Shown: positions 10,185-19,454 of the stretch, one piece after another | Layout: every line of letters begins with the position of its first letter | Numbering within the stretch: position 1 is the first letter of the stretch | From: Thermoguttaceae bacterium | GTDB lineage: Bacteria; Planctomycetota; Planctomycetia; Pirellulales; Thermoguttaceae | DNA: 62,517 nucleotides | Assembly (NCBI GenBank): GCA_017550965.1 | Contig: JAFZNK010000166.1 | Coordinates: forward strand, 1-62,517 | Direction of reading: 5' to 3' | The notes under the pieces: generated by a model | Databases searched by the model: none | Told to the model about the DNA's origin: nothing | The model's input: the letters and a program-made list of their open reading frames with translations, nothing else | Made by a program: the position numbers and the translations under genes

Positions 10185-10508
10185 TCAACCGTTTATAATA
10201 TTTTCATCAAGCCACTTTTCGTAGGAAGCGGAAACAAACTCCAGGGAAACTCCGACAAACTGGGGACATTCGTACGAATGTCGCGCGGAGACTTCTGCGG
10301 CGACGCGTTCAAACAACTCTGCGCGCGTCTTAAAAAGTAAAAGAATTTCATTCTCGACGCAAGTCTCGCCAAGCCATACATATCGACTTTGAATCCCTGA
10401 AATAACCTGAGCGCAAGCCGCTAATCTCGAATCAACCAGAAAAGCGGCTGCGTCTTGAGCCTCTTCAATAGAGGGAAAAGTCGTTTGAATTTGAACGTAT
10501 TTCGCCAT
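10185..10508 (-). CDS. cutA: CutA family divalent-cation tolerance protein
   Basis: A small ferredoxin-like trimeric protein linked to copper and divalent metal tolerance, although its biochemical role is unsettled. The family pattern is clear: QIQTTFPSIEEAQDAAAFLV, then RLAACAQV, then YVWLGETCVENEILLLFKT, and YECPQFVGVSLE near the end. I start at the ATG at 10508 (107 residues). An upstream in-frame TTG at 10529 would overlap the preceding decarboxylase gene. The gap to that gene is only 4 bases, indicating an operon. Confidence 0.93.
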   Translation of the reverse strand: MAKYVQIQTTFPSIEEAQDAAAFLVDSRLAACAQVISGIQSRYVWLGETCVENEILLLFKTRAELFERVAAEVSARHSYECPQFVGVSLEFVSASYEKWLDENIING

Positions 10509-10512
10509 AACG

Positions 10513-12201
10513 TCACTTCTGCCGTTCAATCAACAATTCAATAAACGAATCAATTTGTTTCGTCGTGATAAGCGGGTTAAAGAAAACGGCCTTTTCACCG
10601 GGAATACGAACGCACGCGTTGTGTTCGTCATACTCGGTGTGCGCGGCGTATTCGACCCAGTTCGTATACAAGTCGCGTTTCCCGCGTCCGAGAAAATCGG
10701 CGCGATGATACGCGGAGTTCGATTCGATACGCGCGCGATTAGAGGGATTAGAGCCGTGTTTTAATTCAAAAGCCAATTCCTCCTGCGGATCTTTAACGAC
10801 TTTCGGGTCATAAATGCGAAAAGTTACGCAAGGTCCGTCGTTATGCGGAGCAAGAAGCGTAACGCCGGGAGCGTCTTGAAGACGACGGCAAAAATAGGTC
10901 GCGTTTTGGAGCGAATTAGCGATAAGAGTTCTATATCCCTCCAAACCCAGATACTCAAGCGCGGCATAAGCGGAAAAAACGCCGACCGCGCTACGCGACG
11001 CTTCGATTGTGCTCTGAAGATGCGCCCTTTCTTTTGCGCCGCGTTCAAAATAACTAAACTGCTCAGGATCATGTTCGAGCGCTTTGAACGAATCTTTGTC
11101 TTTGACCATCACCAGACTCGACGCATAGGGCGCAAATCCCCATTTATGAAAATCTACCGCAAAAGAATCGGCGTATTTCAACTGTCGAAATAATTCAACG
11201 TGCCGCCGAAGCCCCATTAACGTCGGTCTGTTAATCTCCAAAGGATTTGCGTCAAAGTCGTAATCAAGGAAAAAGAGAATCGCCCAGCCGACGGCGGAGT
11301 CGACGTGAATATGCGGAGCCGTCTCTATTTGAAATTCTTTACACAACCGATCGACTAAGTTGCGGGTTGGTTTAACGCAGTCCACGCCAAACGTGTCTGT
11401 GGTGCCCATCGTCAACATGATCGTCGGGACGACGCAGTTAAGTCGGAAACAAGCTGTCAACTTTTCTTCAAGATCGCGAAGATCAACACGATTTTCCTCG
11501 TCCATCTTGATTTTAAGGTTCTTTTCCTCAATGTTTCCGCCTAAAGTCGCAAGCGCGGTGTTATTGGAATAGTGTCCACCCTGTGAACATACGAACCGAT
11601 AGTTATTCGTTGTGTCAAAACCGTTTTTTACAGAATTCTTCAACGATTTACGGATTCCAAAGAGGTATCCGTACATATTGCAGAACGTGCCTCCCTGAGT
11701 AAATATCCCGTCGGCGCGTTCAACGTCGTAACCGACTAATTTTGCTATTTTACGAACAATCGCCTTCTCAAGATCTTCAGCGGACTCGCTATACTCGCGA
11801 CAAACAAGATTTGCGTTCGACGTTATCCCAAGTAAAGCGCCGTAAATAGCAGGATCGCAAGGAAGCGTTACGACATTCTCGGCGCTGGCGGGGTTATTCC
11901 ACTGTTTCGTCGTCGCCGCGGCATAAAGCAACGTTGGTTCGATTTCTCCAGGAGCTCGCATTCCATCGGGTATTTCGTCACTCGTTAACAGACGTTCTCG
12001 CAACTCCAATCCGCCGGGATAATCGGCGACGAGTTCCTCTTGCGTTTTCGGAATGGATATAAGCTCCAAATATCGAGCCATCCCCGGATCTTTGTAAATA
12101 GGCCAAAGTTCCGGATCGCGAGAAAAATAGTTGCGACGAATCAAATCCATTCTCGCTTGAAAATTCGGAGCTATTTGAACGTCGTAAAGGCTCGCACTCA
12201 T
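10513..12201 (-). CDS. Group II PLP-dependent decarboxylase
   Basis: A 562-residue pyridoxal-phosphate decarboxylase of the glutamate/aromatic-L-amino-acid decarboxylase fold. Visible elements are FTQGGTFCNMYGYLFG (cofactor phosphate region), the aspartate that binds the PLP ring nitrogen in HIHVDSAVGWA, and the Schiff-base lysine in SFAVDFHKWGFAPY. The substrate could be glutamate, aspartate, tyrosine or a related acid. Motifs alone do not separate these. AAAGG lies about 9 bases before the ATG. It heads the decarboxylase-cutA-C45 hydrolase operon and follows the asnS terminator. Confidence 0.88.
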   Translation of the reverse strand: MSASLYDVQIAPNFQARMDLIRRNYFSRDPELWPIYKDPGMARYLELISIPKTQEELVADYPGGLELRERLLTSDEIPDGMRAPGEIEPTLLYAAATTKQWNNPASAENVVTLPCDPAIYGALLGITSNANLVCREYSESAEDLEKAIVRKIAKLVGYDVERADGIFTQGGTFCNMYGYLFGIRKSLKNSVKNGFDTTNNYRFVCSQGGHYSNNTALATLGGNIEEKNLKIKMDEENRVDLRDLEEKLTACFRLNCVVPTIMLTMGTTDTFGVDCVKPTRNLVDRLCKEFQIETAPHIHVDSAVGWAILFFLDYDFDANPLEINRPTLMGLRRHVELFRQLKYADSFAVDFHKWGFAPYASSLVMVKDKDSFKALEHDPEQFSYFERGAKERAHLQSTIEASRSAVGVFSAYAALEYLGLEGYRTLIANSLQNATYFCRRLQDAPGVTLLAPHNDGPCVTFRIYDPKVVKDPQEELAFELKHGSNPSNRARIESNSAYHRADFLGRGKRDLYTNWVEYAAHTEYDEHNACVRIPGEKAVFFNPLITTKQIDSFIELLIERQK

Positions 12202-12303
12202 TATTGCAACCTTTCTGAAAATACAAAAACAACCACAAAAAGAAACGACGACGCCATTGTAAAAGAATCAAAGCCGCGTTGCAAGATAAAACGACTTACA
12301 AAA

Positions 12304-12333
12304 AGAAAAACCGTCTCTATCCCTAGAGACGGC
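12304..12333 (-). terminator. Intrinsic terminator of asnS
   Basis: A 9-base-pair stem (CCGTCTCTA at 12312-12320 with TAGAGACGG at 12325-12333, loop of four) is followed on the minus strand by a T-rich run. It lies 31 bases past the asnS stop codon. Confidence 0.85.
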
Positions 12334-12364
12334 TTATGGAACTGGAACGGAGATATTATTCAAA

Positions 12365-13741
12365 TTAGAAAATCTTATTCACGGTACGCGGGAACAATAT
12401 CACGTCGCGGATATTCTCTATTCCGGTCACATACATAAGCAATCGTTCAAACCCCAAGCCAAAACCGCCGTGAGGAACTGAACCGAAACGACGCAGATCA
12501 AGATACGCTTGATATTCGTCGGTTGTCATATTACGTTCAGCCATCGCGGCAAAAAGCTTATTAAGATCGGCTTCTCGTTCGCTTCCTCCAATGATTTCTC
12601 CGACGCCGGGCGCGAGCAAATCAGTCGCGGCGACGGTCTTTCCGTCGGCGTTTTGCTTCATATAGAAGGACTTAATCTGCTTCGGATAATCGGTGACAAA
12701 GACTGGACGTTTAAACGCGACTTCCGCAAGATAACGTTCATGCTCCGTTTGCAAATCTCCTCCCCATTCAACGGGATACTGGAATTTCACGTCCGCTTTT
12801 TGCAAGAGCTCTATCGCTTCTGTATAGGTAACGACGCCAAATTTCTCGCTGACAAGGTTGTTCAACTTGTCGAGAAGACCGGGCTGAAAGTTTTTGTCAA
12901 AGAACGCCAGTTCCGTCGGACATTTCTCAAGCGCGACGCCAATAACGTGCTTGATCATATCTTCGACAACTTCAATGACGTCAGGCAACTCGGCAAACGC
13001 GATCTCCGGCTCAACGTGCCAGAATTCGGCGACGTGTCGAGGCGTGTTGCTGCATTCGGCGCGAAAACTCGGACCAAAAGTATAGATCTTTCCGAACGCC
13101 ATCGCGCACATTTCGCCTTCAAGCTGACCGGAAACGCTCAAACCCGCTTTTTGACCGAAAAAATCCTCTTGGTAATACTCTTCTTCCGTCTTATTTTGAG
13201 CGTTCCATGGACGCGTCGTCACGCGGAACATCTCGCCCGCGCCCTCGCAATCGCTCGCGGTAATAAGAGGCGTGTGGACGTAGACATATCGACGAGCTTG
13301 AAAATACTCGTGAATCGCCGAAGCGAGAATCGAACGCATACGAAAAACGGCGTTAAAAGTGTTCGCCCGGACTCGAAGATGAGGTATCGTTCGGAGAAAC
13401 TCAAGCGTATGACGTTTCTTCTGAAGGGGATACTCGGGAGGGCATTCGCCCAAAATCTCCAACGATTCGGCGTTCATTTCGACGCCGCCGTTTTGGCCTT
13501 GCGAAGGAACGACGACGCCGACGACGCGAAGCGACGAACCTAGTTTCAAATAAGGAGTCGGATCTTCAAACTTTTCTTTGTCAACGACGATTTGCAGATG
13601 TTTCAAAGAAGTGCCGTCGTTAAGTTCGATAAAAGCGACCGTCTTGGAATTTCGAGAAGTACGAACCCAACCGCACACGGTTGTCGACTGGTTTAATAGG
13701 GACGAATCGTTAATGACGTTGTAAATATCGGTATGTTTCAT
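12365..13741 (-). CDS. asnS: Asparaginyl-tRNA synthetase
   Basis: Class IIb aminoacyl-tRNA synthetase that charges tRNA-Asn. The 458-residue length is typical. An N-terminal OB-fold anticodon-binding domain (VCGWVRTSRNSKTVAFIEL) is followed by the three class II motifs: motif 1 around YVYVHTPLITASDCEGAGEM, motif 2 with FRAECSNTPRHVAEFWHVEP, and motif 3 GGFGLGFERLLMYVTG. The RH-AEFW-VEPE pattern points to Asn rather than Asp specificity. Having a dedicated AsnRS means this organism need not make Asn-tRNA by transamidation. Confidence 0.96.
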   Translation of the reverse strand: MKHTDIYNVINDSSLLNQSTTVCGWVRTSRNSKTVAFIELNDGTSLKHLQIVVDKEKFEDPTPYLKLGSSLRVVGVVVPSQGQNGGVEMNAESLEILGECPPEYPLQKKRHTLEFLRTIPHLRVRANTFNAVFRMRSILASAIHEYFQARRYVYVHTPLITASDCEGAGEMFRVTTRPWNAQNKTEEEYYQEDFFGQKAGLSVSGQLEGEMCAMAFGKIYTFGPSFRAECSNTPRHVAEFWHVEPEIAFAELPDVIEVVEDMIKHVIGVALEKCPTELAFFDKNFQPGLLDKLNNLVSEKFGVVTYTEAIELLQKADVKFQYPVEWGGDLQTEHERYLAEVAFKRPVFVTDYPKQIKSFYMKQNADGKTVAATDLLAPGVGEIIGGSEREADLNKLFAAMAERNMTTDEYQAYLDLRRFGSVPHGGFGLGFERLLMYVTGIENIRDVILFPRTVNKIF

Positions 13742-13820
13742 TGTTCCACGATAAGCCAGGGAGGCGTTTTATCCGCGCGTCGGCGCGATGGTTAATAAAG
13801 TCCTCGTTTATAAGACGAAA

Positions 13821-13877
13821 ACAAAAAGTCGAAGGCGCTCTCCAGCGCCGCCATATGCGCTGGATTGTACCTTCGAC
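13821..13877 (-). terminator. Two-tier terminator hairpin downstream of the MFS gene
   Basis: The outer stem pairs GTCGAAGG (13828-13835) with CCTTCGAC (13870-13877). An inner stem pairs CCAGCGC (13842-13848) with GCGCTGG (13857-13863). On the minus strand the structure is followed by TTTTTGTTTT. It lies between the sugar-porter stop and the asnS start. Confidence 0.75.
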
Positions 13878-13910
13878 TCATAATTTGTCAATCAGACGCA
13901 GAATCGACGA

Positions 13911-15428
13911 TCAGTCGATAATACCGAGTTTCTTCTGCATTTCTTCAAGCGGAATCTGTTTGGTTTCCGGCATGACGAACGCGACCCAAAGAAGCTGCAA
14001 AACCATGAAACCGCAGAAAGTGAAGAAGACGGCTGACGGCCCCAATTTCCCGAGCATAACCGGGAAGAATCCGGAAACGACGGCGTTCCAAGCCCAGTGG
14101 GTAAACGAACCAAGAGCCTGTCCCTGAGCGCGAATCGCGTTTGGAAAGACTTCGCCGATAAAGACCCAAATGCAAGCGCCCTGTCCGAAAGCGTGCGCGG
14201 CGATAAAGACCATTAGTCCGATCAAGACGCCGTAAATACCGGCTTTGGGAATAGCGACTTCGTCAGAAGCGGGCGCGGATTCCGAAACCTGGATTTGAGC
14301 GTCTGTCGGCGCCATATCCTCAACCATAACCGCGTCTTCAGCGGCGATACGATCAATCGACGCCTTAAATTGGTCGGAGTAAACGGTAAACATCGTTCCT
14401 ACAACCGCCAGACTAATAATGTAACCAAGCGAGCCGATATACATAAGTTTTTTGCGACCGAATCCGTCGATACAGAAAAGCGCGAGCATCGTAAACGCAA
14501 AATTCGACAAACCGATCAACATCGGAAGTTGCAGCGCGGTCTCGCGACTCGCTCCGGCGACGCGGAAGATCATCGGAGCGTAATAAAGAATCGCGTTAAT
14601 ACCGGAAAGCTGATTAAAAGTGGCGATACAGAACGCAAGAAGAATCGGTTTCCGATACCGATAGCAGAAAAAGCGTTCTTTACCGCTCGAGCGTTCGGCG
14701 ATCAAAGCTTCCTGAATGGCGTCAAACTCGGCTTTGGCGTCTTCTTCGCTGGGAATCAACCTCTTAAGTAGAGCAAGACCTTCGTCGAAGCGATTTTGAG
14801 CGATGAGCCAACGCGGGCTCTCGGGATTGAGGAACAGGAAGCACAAAAAGAAGAACGCGGGAACAGCTTCAACGCCAAACATCCAACGCCATGTTGATTC
14901 GCCAAAATTGCAATTGCCAATCGCCCAGTTGCTAATATACGCAAGTAAAATACCAAAGACGATATTGAATTGCGTAAGCGCGACGAGCAAACCTCGACGT
15001 TTAGGAGGAGCTATTTCAGCGGTATAAAGAGGCGAAACGACGGAAGCCCCCCCGACGCCGATTCCGCCGAGAATGCGGAAGAACATAAACGAATACCAAT
15101 CCAACGTCGTCGAATGGGTATAAAACGTAAGCATGCGAGGAAAGGCGCTACCGATCGCAGAGATCAAGTATAAAAACGCTATCAGGACGAGCGTCGGCTT
15201 ACGCCCCAATTTATTTGCGGGAAACTGAATCGTCGCCGCGCCAAGAATCGTTCCGATAAGCGCGCTGGACACGGTGAAGCCCAACCCGCCGTCTGAAAGT
15301 TCAAAAACGCGTTTTAACGCGTCGGTCGTTCCGGAAATAACGGCGGTGTCAAATCCAAAAAGAAGTCCGCCAAGCGCGGCGACTATTGAACTTCTCAGCA
15401 CCAAAGACGACGTTTTCTCATTTGCCAT
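13911..15428 (-). CDS. MFS sugar porter (sugar:proton symporter type)
   Basis: A 505-residue, 12-helix major facilitator of the sugar-porter family. Signatures are GLLFGFDTAVISGT (helix 1), NKLGRKPT (loop 2-3), FRILGGIGVGGASVVSPLY with EIAPPKRRG (helices 4-5), PESPRWL (end of helix 6), QLSGINAILYYAP (helix 7), DGFGRKKLM and the C-terminal PETK. These match XylE/GLUT-like transporters, so import of a monosaccharide is expected. An unusual polar loop of about 45 residues (near 350-395) interrupts the second half between helices 9 and 10. It is transcribed separately from the hydrolase run upstream and may feed on its products. Confidence 0.93.
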   Translation of the reverse strand: MANEKTSSLVLRSSIVAALGGLLFGFDTAVISGTTDALKRVFELSDGGLGFTVSSALIGTILGAATIQFPANKLGRKPTLVLIAFLYLISAIGSAFPRMLTFYTHSTTLDWYSFMFFRILGGIGVGGASVVSPLYTAEIAPPKRRGLLVALTQFNIVFGILLAYISNWAIGNCNFGESTWRWMFGVEAVPAFFFLCFLFLNPESPRWLIAQNRFDEGLALLKRLIPSEEDAKAEFDAIQEALIAERSSGKERFFCYRYRKPILLAFCIATFNQLSGINAILYYAPMIFRVAGASRETALQLPMLIGLSNFAFTMLALFCIDGFGRKKLMYIGSLGYIISLAVVGTMFTVYSDQFKASIDRIAAEDAVMVEDMAPTDAQIQVSESAPASDEVAIPKAGIYGVLIGLMVFIAAHAFGQGACIWVFIGEVFPNAIRAQGQALGSFTHWAWNAVVSGFFPVMLGKLGPSAVFFTFCGFMVLQLLWVAFVMPETKQIPLEEMQKKLGIID

Positions 15429-15478
15429 GGTAAATAATTCCTGGTTTGTGACACGGAAAGGAAAAGGGCAGTTCCTAG

Positions 15479-15506
15479 ATTATCTATAAAAAAAAGTGAG
15501 AATCAA
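15479..15506 (-). promoter_or_regulatory. Predicted promoter of the MFS sugar porter
   Basis: Minus-strand TTGATT (15501-15506) and GATAAT (15479-15484) boxes are 16 bases apart, 4/6 and 5/6 to consensus. The predicted leader is about 45 bases, with AGGA 9 bases before the ATG. Confidence 0.45.
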
Positions 15507-15551
15507 TAACAAAGGAAAAAGATTTCACTAGCTTTCTCCTGTCTATAAGAC

Positions 15552-15583
15552 GAGGTCGAGCTTGTCAAAACAAACTCGACCTC
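15552..15583 (-). terminator. Hairpin downstream of the metallopeptidase gene (probable terminator)
   Basis: A 9-base-pair stem (GAGGTCGAG at 15552-15560 with CTCGACCTC at 15575-15583) with further TTGT/ACAA pairing in the loop lies just past the end of the seven-gene run. On the minus strand it is followed by GTCTTAT, a weak U-tract, so termination is likely but not certain. Confidence 0.5.
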
Positions 15584-15634
15584 AAAAAACGCGTGTTCAG
15601 GGACTTCAAAGAAAGAAACTCAAACGATTCGACG

Positions 15635-17356
15635 TCAACGTAAAAGCGTCGGCTTGATCCAGATCGAATGATCGCTTGTATTCCCGTTTCCGCCGTCTTC
15701 GACGACGAGCTCAAGGGTCTGAACGTTGGACACGTCGACAGTCTCATTATGAAGTTCGTGGTCGGTAATCAGCTCCGAACGGAACAGTTCTTTTCCGTCG
15801 CCGCGTACGACAAAAACGACCGAACCGGAGCCGCCCTTCTCCAGACCGTATCCAAATCGAAGGGTTTTCCATTTCTTACCAAGATCGCAACTTAATTCGC
15901 TCGGCGCGTGAGCGCACAAGCCGCTCGAATAGGCTCTGTTTCCAGTAGAAAGGAGCGAGCCGTCAAAAAAGGCATGACGCGTAAGCCTTGACCAACCAAC
16001 CTTTTGAACGATAAACGCCGCGTTCGTCAAGTCAAAAGACGAGACGCTCGAATCAACGTTTGCCGGAGTCGCAAGTTTTTCCGGGACCTCGACGATCGAC
16101 GCCAGTTCTTCGCAAAGAGATCTAAGCTCCTCGGAAGAAGCAAGTTCTTCCGCTGCAAGCGCGCGAAGAACTTTCGGGTCGCGCGCAGAGAAGGCGGCGG
16201 CGACCTTTTGAATCTGGAACTCGTATTCAATCGGCCCAAATTCCCCTTCGCTACCGTTGGGATTGTACGAGACCTTGAAGAGCTGGACCGTGTCGACGTC
16301 GCGAACGGCGCAGACGCGCAATTCCGACGGTTCAGGCGCAACTTCGGTTAATTCGATTCCAAAAGAGCCGTCTTCGTTCGGTTTAACCGTCCACGTTTTG
16401 GCGTCGTAATCAGAGTTGCGAGAATCAAGATCTTCGTAGAAAATCAATCCGAGAACAGGGGATTTCGCCTCGATTTTTCCCGAAAAACGAACGACGTCTT
16501 TAGAAACGCGAGATCCCTTGAGATCAATCAATTTGACATCGTTTGCTCGTCTGACGGGTTCTTCACCGTTAATTGCCGGAACGACCGACAAACGCAACGC
16601 TTCGGAATAAGTTAAAAAGGCTCCTTTTCCCTCGCCTCGCAAGTTGTTTCCGAAAGTATGATTTCCCGACCCCATCAACGCGTTTCCAAGCTGCGAACGT
16701 TCGGTCGACAATTCGCAGTCGTGCGGCAACGTCAACGCATGACCAAGTTCATGAGCGATCCCGCCGATATAGTGCGAATTAAACTCGCCGACGGAACATG
16801 CGCCGTTGTAATAGCCGCCCGGCTCTTTGCTTGAAAGTTTGTCGGGGTCAAGCATAGGATCGTCGTAAAACCATGCCGTTCCATGAGAAACGGCGCCGGA
16901 ACCGACAAAAGGTCCGACTTCGATCGCTTTCTTTCCTTCCCAACGCAAGCCAAGTTGAAAAATAACGATCACTTCGTTTCCAACGTCGATTCCCTGCTTT
17001 GCCAATTCTTTAGCGACGACGTCGCGAACCGCCCACGCCGAATCCCGGCCGTAATCTTCCTGTTTGCCTGGAGCGTAAACTTCATACAACTTCAATTTGC
17101 CGGGCTTATCTTCTTCAAGACCAAACGTCGTCGCGCCAAAACCGTTGCGTTCCATCTCCTGGCGATAAAAATTCTGAACGCACGTCATGACGCGAAAGAG
17201 GCGTTCTGCACGATCCGGATTAGGAGCGCAATCGCTTGGAATAAAATAAACGCATTTCAACGGTCGGTCATGACCGACGTTCTCCTGAGCGTTCGTCTGA
17301 AACGTCAAAGCGGCGAAAGCGACCGCAAGCGTTAAAAGCACACGTGAACAGGTCAT
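15635..17356 (-). CDS. Secreted zinc metallopeptidase-like protein with C-terminal NPCBM domain
   Basis: A 573-residue exported protein (signal peptide about residues 1-23, ending TNAQ). The catalytic-looking region holds HELGHALTLPH at about 202-212, a metzincin-like HExxHxxxxxH site. His202, His206 and His212 are candidate zinc ligands and Glu203 the base. The family's usual Gly between them is replaced by Thr. Residues from about 445 to the end resemble an NPCBM carbohydrate-binding module (VGWSRLTRHAFFDGSLL, then YSSGLCAHAPSELSCDLGKK). It may act on glycoproteins or another glycan-bearing target, which is inference. It is the last gene of the run, 9 bases after the glycosidase. Confidence 0.78.
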   Translation of the reverse strand: MTCSRVLLTLAVAFAALTFQTNAQENVGHDRPLKCVYFIPSDCAPNPDRAERLFRVMTCVQNFYRQEMERNGFGATTFGLEEDKPGKLKLYEVYAPGKQEDYGRDSAWAVRDVVAKELAKQGIDVGNEVIVIFQLGLRWEGKKAIEVGPFVGSGAVSHGTAWFYDDPMLDPDKLSSKEPGGYYNGACSVGEFNSHYIGGIAHELGHALTLPHDCELSTERSQLGNALMGSGNHTFGNNLRGEGKGAFLTYSEALRLSVVPAINGEEPVRRANDVKLIDLKGSRVSKDVVRFSGKIEAKSPVLGLIFYEDLDSRNSDYDAKTWTVKPNEDGSFGIELTEVAPEPSELRVCAVRDVDTVQLFKVSYNPNGSEGEFGPIEYEFQIQKVAAAFSARDPKVLRALAAEELASSEELRSLCEELASIVEVPEKLATPANVDSSVSSFDLTNAAFIVQKVGWSRLTRHAFFDGSLLSTGNRAYSSGLCAHAPSELSCDLGKKWKTLRFGYGLEKGGSGSVVFVVRGDGKELFRSELITDHELHNETVDVSNVQTLELVVEDGGNGNTSDHSIWIKPTLLR

Positions 17357-17365
17357 TTGTTCTCC

Positions 17366-19381
17366 CTATAAGCTAAATGAAAACGACGCGTCTTCTGGCG
17401 CGGTCGAACTCGACATAAATCCGTCGCCTGACACGGTTACGGTAATATTGCCGTTTTCGTCAGAACGTTCTACAATAAGATCGAACGTTTTACCAAACCC
17501 GCGAATATTGCGCAAGGCCATTGAGTTCCATTCCTGGGGCAAGCGCGGTTTGACGTCAAACGAACGGAATCCGGTAGGACGAATGCCAAACAGACCTTCG
17601 ACATAGACGCGACAATAGAGGCCGCTTTCGGCAGACAAATGACGTTGAGAACCTTCAGGCCACGCTTCTATCGGATACGGAACATGCTCGCCAAGCAAAC
17701 GCGTCTTCGAGTAAAGACGTAAATGCTCAAGGGCTTGTTCCGTAGCGCCGACGGCAAAAACGCCGCGCAACGCGTAGAGAGTCGAACGATCCCAGAAAGT
17801 CTTGCTTCCTTCTTCTGTCAACAATCCGTCCTTCGTCCAAAGCTTCGTAAAGAGAGCGCCGATTGTTCCTTCTTTTCGTTCGTCGATCCCTGCTATAAAG
17901 GGCACGCATATCCAGGAACGCAGTTTTTTACAACCGTCGAAATACTGGTAAGTGTCAAAACCGCCGACATTTGCGCCAAAATACTTATCGATATTGACGC
18001 GTAGCTCAGCAGCGTCGCGCGCGTAGCCGTCAAGCTGTTTGGAATCGATTCCCAGCTCTTTGCCAAGGTAGCCAGCGCTAATCAACGCGTCGTAATAAAG
18101 AGTCGACGTGCATAGATTTGCAGTTCCCGCCGGAAATCGTCCTTCCAATTCGTCGCAATTCGACTCGACGACGCCAGAATCGTTGAGTTTGTATTTGCAG
18201 TAATCCAGGCACCAAACAATAAGAGGCCAAAGACGTCGCGCTTCCGATTCGTCCGAACGAACAAGCGCGTAACGCGCCGCGCCGTAAGCGATCATCGCAG
18301 CGTCGCCGCGATCCCCCGCGCCGTTCCAAATATCGATTCCCTCGGCGATAATCGACGACGGTATCGGCTTATGTTCGTCGTTCATAAATCGGGCGAAATG
18401 AAGGTAGGAATTCAACGCGCTTTCGTTTCCGGTCTTATAACCTAAAAACGGAAAAAACGGATTGACGTACTCCGCCTGATCGTTCGCCCAAATAGCGGCG
18501 TAATACGATTCGCCCCCCGGCCCGTGCATTAAGCCCCCCGCCGTACGGTAGATACTTTCGGACGCGCGAATTTTGGCAAAGGCAAACGTCGCGTTGAGGA
18601 TGGGTTCGGGCGTTTCTACGACAAGATTGTTCCACATCTCGTCGACAAACGCCGCGCGCGCCAATTCCTCCGCATTGAGATCTGGCGCTAACTCCGATTC
18701 GTCCTTCCCTTCGCTAAATCCCTGGATAGTAAAATCATAACAGACGCTTTCTTTTGGTTTAAGAGCCGTTTGACCTGCGTTCGTTAGTTTTTCAACAAGA
18801 GTATAGCTTCCGTTGACGCCGCGTGAAGCTTCCGTTTTCGTTACGTTACGATATTCCGGCATAAAAATAACGATATCTTTGTCCGAAATATTCTCCATCG
18901 TAACTCGTTCGCAAACAAAAGGTCCGGTCGTTGACGGAAATATTCTGCGCGTAACCCGGACTCCTGAATCATATTCGCTCGCAACGGTCAGGAAACCGTT
19001 CAACTGAATCGATTGAACTCGTTCTGCGCCAAGATTCTTGCCGTCCGCTTGCGCCAAGGAGGGAATGTCGACGGCAAAACGAACGGTCAAACTGGCGTGC
19101 GTATTGTTAGGAATCGTTCGCAACATCGGCCATACAATCGAACGTTCCAATTCAAAAGCGCCCTTTTCGTCGACCCCGTAACGTAAAACGGTCGAAACCT
19201 GTTCGCCGCTCGCTTCAATATGGTCTTTATGAGGAACCATGCCGTTTGAAAAGTCGTTCCAAACGATTGAACCGTCGTCCTGAAGCTTCCAACGAGAAGA
19301 AGAGTCGTCTGCGCTAAAGACAGAGGAAATAGTCAAAAAGGCGATAAACGCATTAAAAACGATTTTAATTTTGAAAAACAT
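17366..19381 (-). CDS. Secreted (alpha/alpha)6-barrel glycosidase-like protein
   Basis: A 671-residue protein with a signal peptide (about 1-23, ending VFSADD). An N-terminal beta-rich domain is followed from about residue 240 by helical repeats of the six-hairpin glycosidase type. A conserved-looking substrate-cleft segment, ESYYAAIWANDQAEYVNPFF, appears near 290, and SGLYCRVYVEGLFGIRP near the C-terminus. The overall plan resembles rhamnosidase and related clan members. I cannot assign a GH family or substrate. It lies 73 bases after the GH106-like gene in the same run. Confidence 0.68.
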   Translation of the reverse strand: MFFKIKIVFNAFIAFLTISSVFSADDSSSRWKLQDDGSIVWNDFSNGMVPHKDHIEASGEQVSTVLRYGVDEKGAFELERSIVWPMLRTIPNNTHASLTVRFAVDIPSLAQADGKNLGAERVQSIQLNGFLTVASEYDSGVRVTRRIFPSTTGPFVCERVTMENISDKDIVIFMPEYRNVTKTEASRGVNGSYTLVEKLTNAGQTALKPKESVCYDFTIQGFSEGKDESELAPDLNAEELARAAFVDEMWNNLVVETPEPILNATFAFAKIRASESIYRTAGGLMHGPGGESYYAAIWANDQAEYVNPFFPFLGYKTGNESALNSYLHFARFMNDEHKPIPSSIIAEGIDIWNGAGDRGDAAMIAYGAARYALVRSDESEARRLWPLIVWCLDYCKYKLNDSGVVESNCDELEGRFPAGTANLCTSTLYYDALISAGYLGKELGIDSKQLDGYARDAAELRVNIDKYFGANVGGFDTYQYFDGCKKLRSWICVPFIAGIDERKEGTIGALFTKLWTKDGLLTEEGSKTFWDRSTLYALRGVFAVGATEQALEHLRLYSKTRLLGEHVPYPIEAWPEGSQRHLSAESGLYCRVYVEGLFGIRPTGFRSFDVKPRLPQEWNSMALRNIRGFGKTFDLIVERSDENGNITVTVSGDGFMSSSTAPEDASFSFSL

Positions 19382-19454
19382 AGTTCTTTTTCCAAATTTT
19401 CAGATTTCTGATCAAAAGCGAAAAAGCATGTTACAAACGCTGTCTTTTCATATG

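Noticed and set aside
12509..13543. Plus-strand 344-residue open frame
   Set aside because: It is antisense to asnS, where every motif of AsnRS is intact. It shows no domain of its own and is a product of codon bias.
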